Origin: Trebonia kvetii
GTDB lineage: Bacteria > Actinomycetota > Actinomycetes > Streptosporangiales > Streptosporangiaceae
NCBI RefSeq assembly: GCF_007827045.1
Contig: NZ_RPFW01000006.1
Location: 248,001 to 312,000, forward strand
Direction: 5' to 3'
DNA length: 64,000 bases
The position numbers and the translations under genes are program-made. Positions 8,396 to 17,694 of the stretch are shown here, in pieces (the first letter of the stretch is position 1; every line of letters begins with the position of its first letter). The notes beneath the pieces are model-generated. The model did not search any database and was not told the DNA's origin. It was given only the letters and a program-made list of their open reading frames with translations.

Positions 8396-9843
8396 GCAGC
8401 ATGACAATGCCGTCACCGGCGCTGGGCAGCCAGCCGCCGGCGGAGGACACGGCCCGCAGGTCCACCGAGATGTGGATGGTCCTGTTCGCGCTCGGCATCG
8501 TCGCCTTCGCCTTCGCGAACACGGCGTTCAGCCTCAAGGGCCAGCACCTATCGATCATCGTCGAGTACATGCTCGCGTACGCGGTCCTCGTGCTCGGTGC
8601 GCACGTGGCGGTCCGCCGCTGGGCGCCCTACGCGGATCCTCTGCTGCTGCCCATCGCGACCCTGCTCAACGGGCTCGGCCTGGTGATGATCTACCGGCTG
8701 AACCAGGTGGGACGCGACGGCAACGCGAGCGCGGGCAGCCCGATCAGCACGCTCAGCCACAGTGCGACGGTCACCCAGATCATCTACACGGTGCTCGGCA
8801 TCGCGATCTTCGTGGCGTTCCTCGCCTTCTTCAAGGACATCAGGATCCTGCAGCCGTACACCTACATTCTTGGCCTGGCCGGCATGTTCCTGATCGCGAT
8901 TCCTGCGCTGCTGCCGTCGAGCATCAGCGGCGTGGCGGGAACAAACGCCAAGATCCAGGTGAGCATCGGCGGCTTCTCCTTCCAGCCGGAGGAGTTCGGC
9001 AAACTGCTGCTCGCCGCCTCCTTCGCCAGCTACCTGGTGGTCAACGGCAGGAAGCTGTCGCTGCTCACCGAGAAGTGGTGGATCTTCAGCTTGCCCAGGC
9101 GCCGTGATCTCGGTCCGATCCTGGTGATCTGGGCGCTGAGCATGCTGCTGCTGGTCTTCGAGGGCGACGTCGGCACCAGCGCGGTGTTCATGGGCCTGTT
9201 CGTGGCCATGCTCTACGTGGCCACCGGGCGCAGGTCGTGGGCGATCCTCGGCTTCCTGATGTTCATCGTCGGCGCCTTCCTCGCGGCCGAACTGGTGCCG
9301 CACGTGCGGCAGCGGTTCACCGTCTGGCTCGATCCGTTCAGCACTGCGAACCTCATCAATGCGCCGCAGCGCTCCTACCAGACCGTGCAGGGCCTGTACG
9401 GGATGGCCAACGGCGGCCTGCTCGGCAAGGGGCTTGGCAACGGCCAGCCGTTCTGGACGCCGCTCGTGCAGAGCGACCTGATCTTCACCTCCTTCGGCGA
9501 GGAGATCGGCCTGGCGGGCGTGATGGGGCTGCTGCTGCTCTACGGACTGTTCGTGCAGCGCGGCCTGCGCACCGCGATGCTGGTCAAGGACGAGTACTCC
9601 AAGCTGCTCGCCAGCGGCCTGTCGTTCATGTTCGCGCTGCAGGTGTTCGTGATCGTCGGCGGCGTGACCCGGCTGATCCCGCTCACCGGCATCACCACGC
9701 CGTTCCTGTCGCAGGGCGGTTCGAGCCTGGTGGCGAGCTGGCTGCTCGTCGCGGTGCTCGCGCGGCTCAGCGACGGCGCACGCCGGCCGGCGCCGAAGCC
9801 GATCCAGGACGAGGGGATGACTCAGGTGGTGTCGCTACGGTGA
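8392..9843 (+). CDS. rodA: RodA: SEDS-family peptidoglycan glycosyltransferase
   Basis: A 483-residue polytopic membrane protein (about 10-12 spans) of the FtsW/RodA/SpoVE family, which polymerises lipid II. Family hallmarks are visible: the conserved EEFGKLL and FEGDVGTS segments, a large extracellular loop, GLGNGQPFWTPLVQSDLIFTSFGEEIG split across 9435-9510, and a C-terminal GITTPFLSQGGSS. Its place directly before pbpA marks it as RodA rather than FtsW. Starts at GTG 8392 overlapping the pstP stop (GTGA). Forms a SEDS-bPBP pair with the next gene. Confidence 0.93.
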   Translation: MSSMTMPSPALGSQPPAEDTARRSTEMWMVLFALGIVAFAFANTAFSLKGQHLSIIVEYMLAYAVLVLGAHVAVRRWAPYADPLLLPIATLLNGLGLVMIYRLNQVGRDGNASAGSPISTLSHSATVTQIIYTVLGIAIFVAFLAFFKDIRILQPYTYILGLAGMFLIAIPALLPSSISGVAGTNAKIQVSIGGFSFQPEEFGKLLLAASFASYLVVNGRKLSLLTEKWWIFSLPRRRDLGPILVIWALSMLLLVFEGDVGTSAVFMGLFVAMLYVATGRRSWAILGFLMFIVGAFLAAELVPHVRQRFTVWLDPFSTANLINAPQRSYQTVQGLYGMANGGLLGKGLGNGQPFWTPLVQSDLIFTSFGEEIGLAGVMGLLLLYGLFVQRGLRTAMLVKDEYSKLLASGLSFMFALQVFVIVGGVTRLIPLTGITTPFLSQGGSSLVASWLLVAVLARLSDGARRPAPKPIQDEGMTQVVSLR

Positions 9844-11384
9844 CCGGGATGAACCGCTCGATCAAGCGGATCGCCATCGCGGTCCTCGTAATGTTCCTGA
9901 TTCTGCTCGTCGACGTGAACTACCTGCAGGCGGTGCAGGCGCCGAGCCTGGCCAACCGACCGCTGAACGACAGGACCGAGTACGAGCAGAGCCAGGTGCA
10001 GCGCGGCAACATCGTGACCGCCGACGGCGTGACCATCGCCACCTCGGTGTCGGCCAACAGCGGCCTGTTCAAGTGGCAGCGCAAATACCCGGGCGCCGCC
10101 GTTTACGCGCCTGTCACCGGCTACGACACCATCTACACCCAGTCGCAGGCGCCCAACTACGCGGCGGGCGTGGAGCGCGCGCAGAACGCGCTGCTTACCG
10201 GCACCGGGTCGCAGCTAGCGTTCCGCAACTTCATCGACATGATCACCAACAAGCCGCAGAAGGGCGCGACCGTCCAGACGACGATCAACTCAGCGGCGCA
10301 GAAGGTGGCCTACCAGCAGCTTGAGCAGACCCTCCGGGGCAAGACGCTCAACGGCAAGCAGCAGGTCGGCGGCGTCGTCGCGCTCAACCCGTCCACCGGC
10401 GCGATCCTGGCGATGGCCTCCTACCCGAGCTACGACCCGAACAACCTCGCGGTACACGACACCACGCAGCTCAACAAGACGTTCACCGAGCTCACCCAGA
10501 AGAGCCCAAGCCCGCTTGTCAACAGCGCGTCGCAGACCACGATGCCGCCGGGGTCGACGTTCAAGATCGTCACTAGCTCCGCCTGGTACACCCAGGACTC
10601 CACGAGGAACACCAGCACGGTTGTCGACTCGCCGCAGCCGCTCATCCTGCCGAACGGCAACCCGCTCAACAACGACAACGGCGAGCAGTGCGGCAACGGC
10701 TCGGGCAAGACCCAGGTGCTCATCGCATTCGCCCAGTCGTGCAACACGCCGTTCGCGAAGATCGGCACCGAGCTCGGCGGCGCCACGATCAAGTCGACGG
10801 CTACCAGCTACGGCCTGAACAACCCGGCGGCGCTCGACGTACCCGGCGTGTCGGTCTCGCCGTCCAACTTCACCGCCGAGGCGGACAAGTCATTTACCGC
10901 CTTCGACGCGATCGGGCAGCATGACACCACGGTGACGGCGCTGCAGGAGGCAATGTTCGCGGCGACCGTCGCCAACGGCGGCAAGCTGATGAAGCCCTAC
11001 CTGATCCAGCAGGTCACGGCCAGCGACCTGTCAGTTGTCCAGCAGACGCAGGCGCAGCAGCTGAGCCAGCCGATCTCGAGCACTGTCGCCGGCTATGAGA
11101 AGCAGATGATGACCGCCGTGCTGCAGGACAGCAATGGCACCGCCTTTCAGTTCAACTCGGGCAACGAGAACGGCCTCGTCATCGCCGGCAAGACCGGAAC
11201 GGCACAGAACGGAAGCGGAAGCAACAACCCCGACGCGGTTTTCACCGCTTTTGCACCGGCTGACAACCCAAAGATCGCCATCGGCGTCATGATTCAAGGC
11301 GGTGGCTACGGGGCTGCCGCCGCCGCGCCGATTGCCGTCGCGGTCATCAACGCCTATCTGGCAACGCTGGGGAATCCACGGTGA
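9840..11384 (+). CDS. pbpA: PbpA: class B penicillin-binding protein (transpeptidase)
   Basis: A 514-residue transpeptidase anchored by an N-terminal span (~8-26). All three active-site motifs are present: S239-TFK (SxxK), S300-CN (SxN) and K451-TG. The dimerisation region and the C-terminal transpeptidase domain have usual length. Crosslinks peptidoglycan made by the RodA encoded just upstream. Start GTG 9840 overlaps the rodA stop as GTGA. An ATG three codons later (9849) is the alternative. The stop overlaps pknA as GTGA. The cytoplasmic tail is minimal, so kinase control is more likely through partners. Confidence 0.94.
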   Translation: MTGMNRSIKRIAIAVLVMFLILLVDVNYLQAVQAPSLANRPLNDRTEYEQSQVQRGNIVTADGVTIATSVSANSGLFKWQRKYPGAAVYAPVTGYDTIYTQSQAPNYAAGVERAQNALLTGTGSQLAFRNFIDMITNKPQKGATVQTTINSAAQKVAYQQLEQTLRGKTLNGKQQVGGVVALNPSTGAILAMASYPSYDPNNLAVHDTTQLNKTFTELTQKSPSPLVNSASQTTMPPGSTFKIVTSSAWYTQDSTRNTSTVVDSPQPLILPNGNPLNNDNGEQCGNGSGKTQVLIAFAQSCNTPFAKIGTELGGATIKSTATSYGLNNPAALDVPGVSVSPSNFTAEADKSFTAFDAIGQHDTTVTALQEAMFAATVANGGKLMKPYLIQQVTASDLSVVQQTQAQQLSQPISSTVAGYEKQMMTAVLQDSNGTAFQFNSGNENGLVIAGKTGTAQNGSGSNNPDAVFTAFAPADNPKIAIGVMIQGGGYGAAAAAPIAVAVINAYLATLGNPR

Positions 11385-12820
11385 CCGAATACGTACTCGA
11401 CGGCCGGTACGGGCTGATCGAGCGAATCGCGACCGGCGGAATGGGTGAGGTCTGGCGGGGCATCGACCAGATTCTCGGCAGGCCGGTCGCCATCAAGATG
11501 CTCGCCGCCATGCACGCGGACGACGAGCAGTTCCGCGCGCGGTTCCGCGCCGAGGCGCGGTACGCGTCCTCGCTGTCGCACCCGGGCATCACCCGGGTCT
11601 TCGACTACGGCGAGCACAGCCCGCTCGGCGGCCCTTACCTGGTCATGGAACTGGTGGACGGCCAGCCGCTTTCCGAGATCCTCGAGCGGTACCACCGGCT
11701 GGACCCGTACGTCGCGCTCGACATTGTCGCACAGGCGGCCCGCGCGCTCGACACCGCGCACCAGGCGGACATCGTGCACCGGGACATCAAGCCGGGCAAC
11801 CTGCTGATCATGGCCGACGGCACCACCAAGATCACCGACTTCGGCATCGCCAAGGCCAACAGCCTCCAGGCGGTGAACCTGACCGCCACCGGCATCGTGA
11901 TGGGCACGGCGCTTTACGTGTCGCCGGAGCAGGCGACGGGCTCGCCGCTGACCGGCGCCTCCGACATCTACTCGCTCGGCGTGGTCGCCTACGAGTGCCT
12001 GTCCGGAGATCCCCCGTTCATCGCGGACCAGCCGCTCGCCATCGCCATCATGCACAAGCACGACCCGGTGCCAGCGCTGCCGCCCGACGTGCCCCGCCCG
12101 GTCGCCGAACTGGTGTACGCGATGCTGGCGAAGACGCCGGACGGGCGCCCCGGCTCGGCCCTGCACGTGGCCGACCGCGCGGACGTGATCCGCGACGCGA
12201 GGTCCGGCGGTTTCGCGGGTCCGGTCACCTCGGATCTCCCCGTGGTGCCCAATTTCCCGACGACCGCCCACCCCGCTAATTTTTATCAGAATGATGCCGA
12301 ACGGTTGCGTGGCTCGCGCCGTCCACGCACGCGAGGCTTCCTGTTCGCCGGCATCGCCGTGGCTACCTGCGGAGTCATCGCCATCGTGGCCGTGCTGCTG
12401 TCCGGCGCGGGCACGCCAACCGCAAAGGGGACGGGCAAGCCGGGCGGTCCCGGCTCGTCGGCCAGCCGGGCAGGCGTGCCGACAACGGCCTCCTTGCCGG
12501 GAAGTACGGCGGGCCAAACTGACCCAGGCACTAATCTAGGAACGGCATCGGGGACCGCCGCCCCGTCATCGTCGAAGTCAGTCAGCCCGACGGCGACCAG
12601 GCGGACATCCCCGACACCAACGCACGATTCGCCGGCGACGAGCACATCCCCTGCCCCGCCGACGACAACCACGGCGACTGCGCCGTCAACAACAGCCACG
12701 TCGACGGCGCCGACCACTCCGCCGGCGTCGACGACAACAACCAGCCCGACGCCCACTTCGCCGTCGGCCACGCCGACGGACTCAACGGCCCTGCCAGGGC
12801 ACCAGAGGCACGGGGGATGA
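11381..12820 (+). CDS. pknA: PknA: transmembrane Ser/Thr protein kinase
   Basis: A 479-residue eukaryotic-like kinase. The catalytic domain is ~10-270, with a glycine loop, AIK lysine, HRDIKPGN catalytic loop (~131-138), DFGIAKA, and an activation segment ending VSPEQA. One membrane span lies at ~318-341. Unlike PknB it has no PASTA repeats; the outside part is a low-complexity Ser/Thr/Pro tail of ~110 residues. In mycobacteria PknA and PknB phosphorylate division and wall-synthesis proteins (Wag31, MurJ regulators, FhaB). Starts at GTG 11381 overlapping pbpA. Confidence 0.93.
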   Translation: MTEYVLDGRYGLIERIATGGMGEVWRGIDQILGRPVAIKMLAAMHADDEQFRARFRAEARYASSLSHPGITRVFDYGEHSPLGGPYLVMELVDGQPLSEILERYHRLDPYVALDIVAQAARALDTAHQADIVHRDIKPGNLLIMADGTTKITDFGIAKANSLQAVNLTATGIVMGTALYVSPEQATGSPLTGASDIYSLGVVAYECLSGDPPFIADQPLAIAIMHKHDPVPALPPDVPRPVAELVYAMLAKTPDGRPGSALHVADRADVIRDARSGGFAGPVTSDLPVVPNFPTTAHPANFYQNDAERLRGSRRPRTRGFLFAGIAVATCGVIAIVAVLLSGAGTPTAKGTGKPGGPGSSASRAGVPTTASLPGSTAGQTDPGTNLGTASGTAAPSSSKSVSPTATRRTSPTPTHDSPATSTSPAPPTTTTATAPSTTATSTAPTTPPASTTTTSPTPTSPSATPTDSTALPGHQRHGG

Positions 12821-12856
12821 CACTTCGATGCAGGATGGTTTGGAAGAGTGCGAGAC

Positions 12857-14782
12857 ATGACACAGCCCCGGCTGCTCGGTGACAGATACGAGCTAGATGG
12901 CGTCGTTGGACGGGGTGGCATGGCGGAGGTGTACCGCGCCCGCGACCTCCGGCTTGACCGCATCGTCGCCATCAAGACGCTGCGCACCGACCTCGCACGC
13001 GACCAGACGTTCCAGGCGCGGTTCCGCCGGGAGGCGCAGTCCGCCGCATCGCTGAACAACCCGTCGATCGTCGCCGTGTACGACACGGGCGAGGATCTGT
13101 CGAGCGGGGTGCCCGTTCCCTTCATCGTGATGGAGTACGTCGACGGCCGGACGGTCAGGGACCTGCTTATCGAGGGTCACCGGCTGCTCCCGGAGCGGAC
13201 GCTTGAGATCGTCCTCGGCGTCCTGCGCGCCCTTGAGTACAGCCACCAGGCCGGCATCGTGCACCGGGACATCAAGCCGGGCAACGTGATGGTGACCCGC
13301 AACGGCGATATCAAGGTGATGGACTTCGGCATCGCCCGCGCGATGAGCGACGCCCAGGCCACCATGACGCAGACCGCGCAAGTGATCGGCACCGCGCAGT
13401 ACCTGTCGCCGGAGCAGGCCCGGGGCGAGCGGGTTGACGCCCGCTCCGACCTTTACTCCACCGGCTGCCTGATGTACGAGCTGCTCACCGGGCGCCCGCC
13501 GTTCACCGGCGACTCCCCCGTGGCGATCGCCTACCAGCACGTGCGGGAGAATCCGATCCCGCCCTCCCGCCTGGACCCGTCGCTGCCGCCCTGGGCGGAC
13601 TCGATCGTGCTCAAGGCCATGGCCAAGTCGCCGAACGACCGCTACCAGTCGGCCGCGGAGATGGCGGCGGACATCCAGCGCGCCGCGTCAGGGATGCAGG
13701 TGGCCGCCTCGATGCAGCCGCCCACCAGGGCCGAGAATTACTACGACTACCAGCAGCGCACCCAGCACATGGGCCCGCAGACAATGATGGGCGCCGCGCC
13801 GACCACGGTAAGCCCGTACCAGACGGGCGGCTTCCAGACCGGCTACCAGCAGCCCTACCCGTACGGTGACGGCGGCTACAACGGCAACGGCGAGCCCGAG
13901 AAGCAGGGCGGCGGACGCCGCTGGATCCCGTGGCTGATAGCCGGGCTCGTGGCCGTCGCGGCGATTGTGGTGGCCGTCATCCTGCTGCAGGGCCACGGCG
14001 GTGGTAACACGTTCGTCCCGACCGGCCTGAACGGCGAGACGCAGTCTCAGGCGGTCAGCGACCTGACTGCCGCGGGCCTGAAGGCCGACGTCATACAGCA
14101 GGTCAGCGCTGACACCGTGAAGGGCCACGTGATCAGGACGGATCCGGCGGGTGGCGACAGCATCGCCAAGAACGGCACCGTCAAGGTCTACGTCTCCACG
14201 GGCGCGGGAACGATCAAGATCCCCGACGTCACTAAGCTGTCGCAGCAGGACGCGGAGAACCAGCTCAAGAACGCCGGATTCACCAACGTCCAGACCCAGA
14301 CCGATGACCAGTCGACACTCCCGACGGGTGAGGTCGACCACACGCAGCCGGTCCCGGGCACCCCGATCCCGTCGGATCAGCAGATCACGCTGTTCGTCTC
14401 CGGCGGCAGCGTGAAGGTGCCAGACGTGATCAGCGGCGGCCTCACTCAGTCCGAGGCGCAGACGGTGCTGAACGGCGACGGGTTCAACAACATCCACTTC
14501 ATCGTCATAGCCGCGCAAAACGGCCAGATGGTCGAGCCGGGCACCTGCTACTTCCAGAATCCGACCGCGGGGACTGTGAAGCCGACAAGCACCCTGATCA
14601 CGGTGTACGTGCAGCCAGCGCAGACGTCCACGCCCACGCCGTCCACATCCACGACGCCGACGACTTCGACATCGCCGACCACCACGCCAACCGACACGGC
14701 GACGGCGACGCCGACCGACACCGCGACCGCCACCCCGACGGACACGGGCAGCACGCCGCCGGGGCCTGGCAACAACGGGTAG
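12857..14782 (+). CDS. pknB: PknB: PASTA-domain transmembrane Ser/Thr kinase
   Basis: A 641-residue kinase. The catalytic domain is ~8-270 (HRDIKPGN, DFGIARA, and activation loop TMTQTAQVIGTAQY with the autophosphorylated Thr pair of PknB). A juxtamembrane linker is rich in Tyr/Gln/Gly, a membrane span lies at ~355-378, then three PASTA repeats (~384-449, ~452-516, ~518-586) which bind muropeptides or lipid II. Mycobacterial PknB has four PASTA repeats and no tail; here a ~55-residue Thr/Pro tail with repeated TATPTD units follows the last one. Start ATG 12857 has GGAAGAG eight bases upstream; GTG 12848 is the alternative. Last gene of the operon, followed by a strong terminator. Confidence 0.94.
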   Translation: MTQPRLLGDRYELDGVVGRGGMAEVYRARDLRLDRIVAIKTLRTDLARDQTFQARFRREAQSAASLNNPSIVAVYDTGEDLSSGVPVPFIVMEYVDGRTVRDLLIEGHRLLPERTLEIVLGVLRALEYSHQAGIVHRDIKPGNVMVTRNGDIKVMDFGIARAMSDAQATMTQTAQVIGTAQYLSPEQARGERVDARSDLYSTGCLMYELLTGRPPFTGDSPVAIAYQHVRENPIPPSRLDPSLPPWADSIVLKAMAKSPNDRYQSAAEMAADIQRAASGMQVAASMQPPTRAENYYDYQQRTQHMGPQTMMGAAPTTVSPYQTGGFQTGYQQPYPYGDGGYNGNGEPEKQGGGRRWIPWLIAGLVAVAAIVVAVILLQGHGGGNTFVPTGLNGETQSQAVSDLTAAGLKADVIQQVSADTVKGHVIRTDPAGGDSIAKNGTVKVYVSTGAGTIKIPDVTKLSQQDAENQLKNAGFTNVQTQTDDQSTLPTGEVDHTQPVPGTPIPSDQQITLFVSGGSVKVPDVISGGLTQSEAQTVLNGDGFNNIHFIVIAAQNGQMVEPGTCYFQNPTAGTVKPTSTLITVYVQPAQTSTPTPSTSTTPTTSTSPTTTPTDTATATPTDTATATPTDTGSTPPGPGNNG

Positions 14783-14825
14783 CACCCGGCCAGCCAGCCT
14801 TAACGAGTGCCGTGACTTAACCGAT

Positions 14826-14860
14826 CGCCCGGCCGCACCGAGTGCGGCCGGGCGTTTCGT
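14826..14860 (+). terminator. Strong intrinsic terminator of the pkn operon
   Basis: A perfect 13-bp GC-rich stem (CGCCCGGCCGCAC at 14826-14838, mate at 14842-14854) with a three-base loop, followed by TTTCGTT. It lies 44 bp after pknB and separates the seven-gene operon from crgA. Confidence 0.88.
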
Positions 14861-14941
14861 TATCCTTCCGATTGCCGTAGTACCGGCCATGGTGCACTAC
14901 GCTTTCCCCGAACAGTCGCTGTTACGAGCAGGAGGTGCGCG

Positions 14942-15193
14942 GTGCCTAAGTCCCGCGTCCGGAAGAAGCCGGTTTATACGCCGCCGCCGACGCGGTCGCC
15001 CAAGCGGGCCGTGAGCCCGGCATGGCTGGCGCCCACGATGATCGCCTGCTTCGTGATCGGTCTTGTCTGGATCTCGCTCTACTACGTCACCGCGGCGAAC
15101 ATGCCGGTGCTTCGCACGCTCAGCGGCTGGAACCTGGTCTGCGGTTTCGGGCTCATCGTGGCCGGCGTGGTCCTCGCCACCAGGTGGCAATAG
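14942..15193 (+). CDS. crgA: CrgA: small cell-division membrane protein
   Basis: An 83-residue protein with a basic proline-containing N-terminus (KSRVRKKPVYTPPP) and two membrane spans (~28-50 and ~60-80), the length and layout of CrgA. In mycobacteria CrgA recruits FtsI and other divisome proteins; in Streptomyces it delays septation. Start GTG 14942 with AGGAGG ideally spaced. Transcribed alone between the pkn terminator and a second hairpin shared with the convergent rhomboid gene. Confidence 0.93.
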   Translation: MPKSRVRKKPVYTPPPTRSPKRAVSPAWLAPTMIACFVIGLVWISLYYVTAANMPVLRTLSGWNLVCGFGLIVAGVVLATRWQ

Positions 15194-15229
15194 CGCCCTG
15201 AGTCGCCCGTCTCGCGGCCGTCCTGCGAC

Positions 15230-15279
15230 CGAGTGAGTACCGTTGGGCCGACCCAAGCCGGCAATGCGGTACTCACTCG
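15230..15279. terminator. Bidirectional hairpin between crgA and rhomboid gene
   Basis: A perfect 13-bp inverted repeat (CGAGTGAGTACCG at 15230-15242, mate at 15267-15279) enclosing a second small hairpin (TTGGG-CCGA-CCCAA, 15243-15256). It lies between convergent genes and can terminate both. Confidence 0.7.
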
Positions 15280-15284
15280 ATCGA

Positions 15285-16217
15285 CTAAGGCTGTAAGCCG
15301 AGCTGGCTCGTCAGGTGGTGGGCGCGCAGCACCGCGATCACGATGATGATGGCCAGGATGAGGAGCGCCGCGCCTGCCTGGAAGACCGTGCGGTTCTTGC
15401 GCGGGGCGTAGGCGAAGGCCGCGGTGGTCACCGCGCCGACGATCAGCCCGCCAACGTGGTCCTGCCAGGCGATCGTCGAGCGGTAGATCAGGCTGAACAC
15501 CAGGTTGATGCCGATGATCACGACGATGCCGCGGACGTCGAGTCGCAGCTTCCTCGCGACCACGAACCAGGCGCCGAACAGGCCGAAGATCGCGCCGCTG
15601 GCGCCTAGCGCCAGCACGTAGGGCGGCCCGAGCAGGAAGAACGCCACCCCGCCGCCGAGGGCGCTGAGCAGATAGACGGCGACGAAGCGGGCCCGGCCGA
15701 GCAACTGCTCAAGGCTCGGCCCGACCACGATCAGCGCCCACATGTTGAACAGGATGTCCATGAACCCGAGGCCGCCGAGGCCGGTGGCCGGCGGCAGGAA
15801 CGCGGACGTGATCAGGCGGTACCACTGGCCGGCCGCGATGCCCTGGACCGGCCCGCCGGAGGCGTACGACGCGTAGCCGAGCAGCCCCCAGTCGGTGCCG
15901 ATGCTCGGCTTGGCGAGCTCGACGAGGAACAGCAGGACGTTGATGCCGACCAGGGTCCACGTGACGATCGCGCCAGCGGCCTGCCGGCCGCCGAACACCG
16001 TCCGCGCCGCCCGGCCGCCGCTGCTGGCGCCGCGCACGCATTCGACGCACTGCTGCCCGACTGCCGCCTCGCGGAGGCAGTCGGGGCAGGCGTGACGACC
16101 GCACCGGACGCAGGAGACCCAGGTCTCCCGGTCGGGATGCCGGTAACAGGTGGGCGGGACATCGTTCCCTGAAGGGATGTCCTGCCCGGAAGGCAGGTCG
16201 TGACCCGGCGCGGTCAT
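15285..16217 (-). CDS. Rhomboid family intramembrane serine protease with N-terminal zinc-binding segment
   Basis: A 310-residue protein. Residues ~20-62 carry paired Cys/His (CYRHPDR, CVRCGRHACPDC, CVEC), a B-box-like zinc-binding segment common in actinobacterial rhomboids. The rhomboid core follows with six to seven spans. The catalytic dyad is Ser207 in GASGAIFG and His254 in WQDHVGG; Asn158 in LFNMWAL supports the oxyanion hole. Lies 17 bp downstream of the cyclophilin gene, so probably an operon. The ppiA-rhomboid-crgA neighbourhood is conserved in actinobacteria. Natural substrates are unknown. Confidence 0.9.
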   Translation of the reverse strand: MTAPGHDLPSGQDIPSGNDVPPTCYRHPDRETWVSCVRCGRHACPDCLREAAVGQQCVECVRGASSGGRAARTVFGGRQAAGAIVTWTLVGINVLLFLVELAKPSIGTDWGLLGYASYASGGPVQGIAAGQWYRLITSAFLPPATGLGGLGFMDILFNMWALIVVGPSLEQLLGRARFVAVYLLSALGGGVAFFLLGPPYVLALGASGAIFGLFGAWFVVARKLRLDVRGIVVIIGINLVFSLIYRSTIAWQDHVGGLIVGAVTTAAFAYAPRKNRTVFQAGAALLILAIIIVIAVLRAHHLTSQLGLQP

Positions 16218-16234
16218 GAGGGGTTACCGCTTCC

Positions 16235-16759
16235 CTAGTCCTGGCCGCGCTGGATGCTGACCGACTCGAGCACCACGTCCTGGACGGGCCGGTCGCCAGG
16301 GACGGTCTGCACTCGACTGATCTTTTCCACCACGTCGGCGCCGTTAATCACTTCGCCGAAAATCGTGTGCTTGCCGTTGAGCCACGGGGTCGGCACGGTG
16401 GTGATGAAGAACTGCGAGCCGTTGGTGCCGGGACCCGAGTTGGCCATGGCAAGCAGGTACGGCTTGTCGAAACGCAGGTCCGGGTGGATCTCGTCGGCGA
16501 ACCGGTACCCGGGGCCGCCGGTACCCGTGCCGAGCGGATCACCGCCCTGAATCATGAAACCGGTGATCACCCGGTGGAAAATCGTACCGTCGTACAGCTT
16601 GTCCTTGGTGGTGGCCCGGGTGCGCGGGTCGGTCCACTCGCGGCCGCCCTCGGCGAGCTCGACGAAGTTCCGGACCGTCTTCGGCGCGTGGTCTGGGAAC
16701 AGCCGGACAGTGACCGTCCCCTGCGTCGTCGTCAGCGTCGCGGTCGTTGCTTCCGTCAT
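16235..16759 (-). CDS. ppiA: Cyclophilin-type peptidyl-prolyl cis-trans isomerase
   Basis: A 174-residue single-domain cyclophilin with the conserved FHRVITGFMIQGGDP active-site segment (catalytic Arg), GTNGSQFFIT and LNGKHTIFG. No signal peptide, so cytoplasmic. The frame extends 15 codons further upstream, but ATG 16759 has GGAG at a good distance and matches the family N-terminus (TEATTATLTTTQG). First gene of the ppiA-rhomboid unit. Confidence 0.93.
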   Translation of the reverse strand: MTEATTATLTTTQGTVTVRLFPDHAPKTVRNFVELAEGGREWTDPRTRATTKDKLYDGTIFHRVITGFMIQGGDPLGTGTGGPGYRFADEIHPDLRFDKPYLLAMANSGPGTNGSQFFITTVPTPWLNGKHTIFGEVINGADVVEKISRVQTVPGDRPVQDVVLESVSIQRGQD

Positions 16760-16934
16760 TTGCTTGACTCCGGTTTTCATCGTGAAGCCGGGGAAACCCG
16801 GCATTACTCAGGTCTTGCGACTGCTTTACCACCGTACCGGCTCCACGGTAGTGGGCCCTCAGTCGTGCCCAAGATGATTGAACCGCGGATCGCTGGGAAC
16901 TTTGAGCTACCGAGAAACGGATGAGGGGGTACTC

Positions 16935-17555
16935 GTGTTCCTGGACAAGTCGAAGTCCGATCTCAGCACCGCAACTACGGCCAAGGCCGTAAAGCGGGCA
17001 CGGGCGGCCGGGATGGCCGCAGCGTCGAACGCCTCGAAGGCGGCACAGAACGCCGCCGTCGCGGCACAGCAGGCGGCGAACGCCGCACAGGTCGCGGCAC
17101 AGCAGGCGGCGACCGTCGCCGTCGCCAAGGCACAAATCGCGGGCGACACCGCGACTGGCCTGAACAAGCAGATGAAGGTTCAGGTCGTCAGCGCTCGCAG
17201 GTGGGCGGCCCCGCGTCTTGAGGACGCGGCCGACTACACCACGGGCACTGTCGCGCCCAAGGTGTCCTCGGCGCTACGTTCGGCGGCCCGTCAGGTCAGC
17301 CCGGTCGAGCCGAAGTCGAAGAAGCGCTCGGCACTGAAGTGGTCGCTGCTCGCCGCGGCCACCGCGGCCGGCCTTGGCGCCGCCGCTGCCCTGGTCAGCT
17401 ATCGCTACCGCGCGGCGATCGCCGCCGAGAGCGATATCACGGACGAGGAAGGCATGGGGAGGCCGTCGTCGGCGGCCGGACCCGACGGCGCGACGCAGAA
17501 GGACCCAAACGCTGATACGTCAGTGAATGGGCGGGTTGCAACGTCCAGTTGGTAA
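16935..17555 (+). CDS. Ala-rich membrane-associated protein, DUF5324-like
   Basis: A 206-residue protein. The first ~110 residues are strikingly Ala/Gln/Lys-rich with heptad-like AAxxAA repeats (long amphipathic helix or coiled coil). A single hydrophobic span (~135-157) follows, then a short acidic tail. Composition and location beside ppiA and rhomboid resemble the DUF5324 family found at this place in Streptomyces; this is recognition by context, not proof. Start GTG 16935 has GAGGGGG six bases upstream. An upstream TTG at 16878 lacks one. Function unknown. Confidence 0.75.
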   Translation: MFLDKSKSDLSTATTAKAVKRARAAGMAAASNASKAAQNAAVAAQQAANAAQVAAQQAATVAVAKAQIAGDTATGLNKQMKVQVVSARRWAAPRLEDAADYTTGTVAPKVSSALRSAARQVSPVEPKSKKRSALKWSLLAAATAAGLGAAAALVSYRYRAAIAAESDITDEEGMGRPSSAAGPDGATQKDPNADTSVNGRVATSSW

Positions 17556-17593
17556 AGCAGTGCAACGGGTGACCTCCTGTCGCGGATGATCCC

Positions 17594-17622
17594 TTGACAC
17601 TGTGCGGATGCACGTTCATTTT
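17594..17622 (+). promoter_or_regulatory. Possible sigma70-type promoter
   Basis: TTGACA at 17594-17599 followed after 17 bp by a weak -10 (CATTTT). It lies about 70 bp upstream of the small gene at 17695. The match to the -10 consensus is poor. Confidence 0.35.
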
Positions 17623-17694
17623 GAATACGGGCACACTGTCATCTCCCGGGGAGCGATTCCCCTACGGGGCGCAGTCCCACTCCGGGAGGTAGCG

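Noticed and set aside
9237-9839. N-terminal extension of PbpA by ~200 residues
   Set aside because: The extension reads through rodA in another frame and has no protein-like composition; the family N-terminus with its membrane span begins at 9840/9849.
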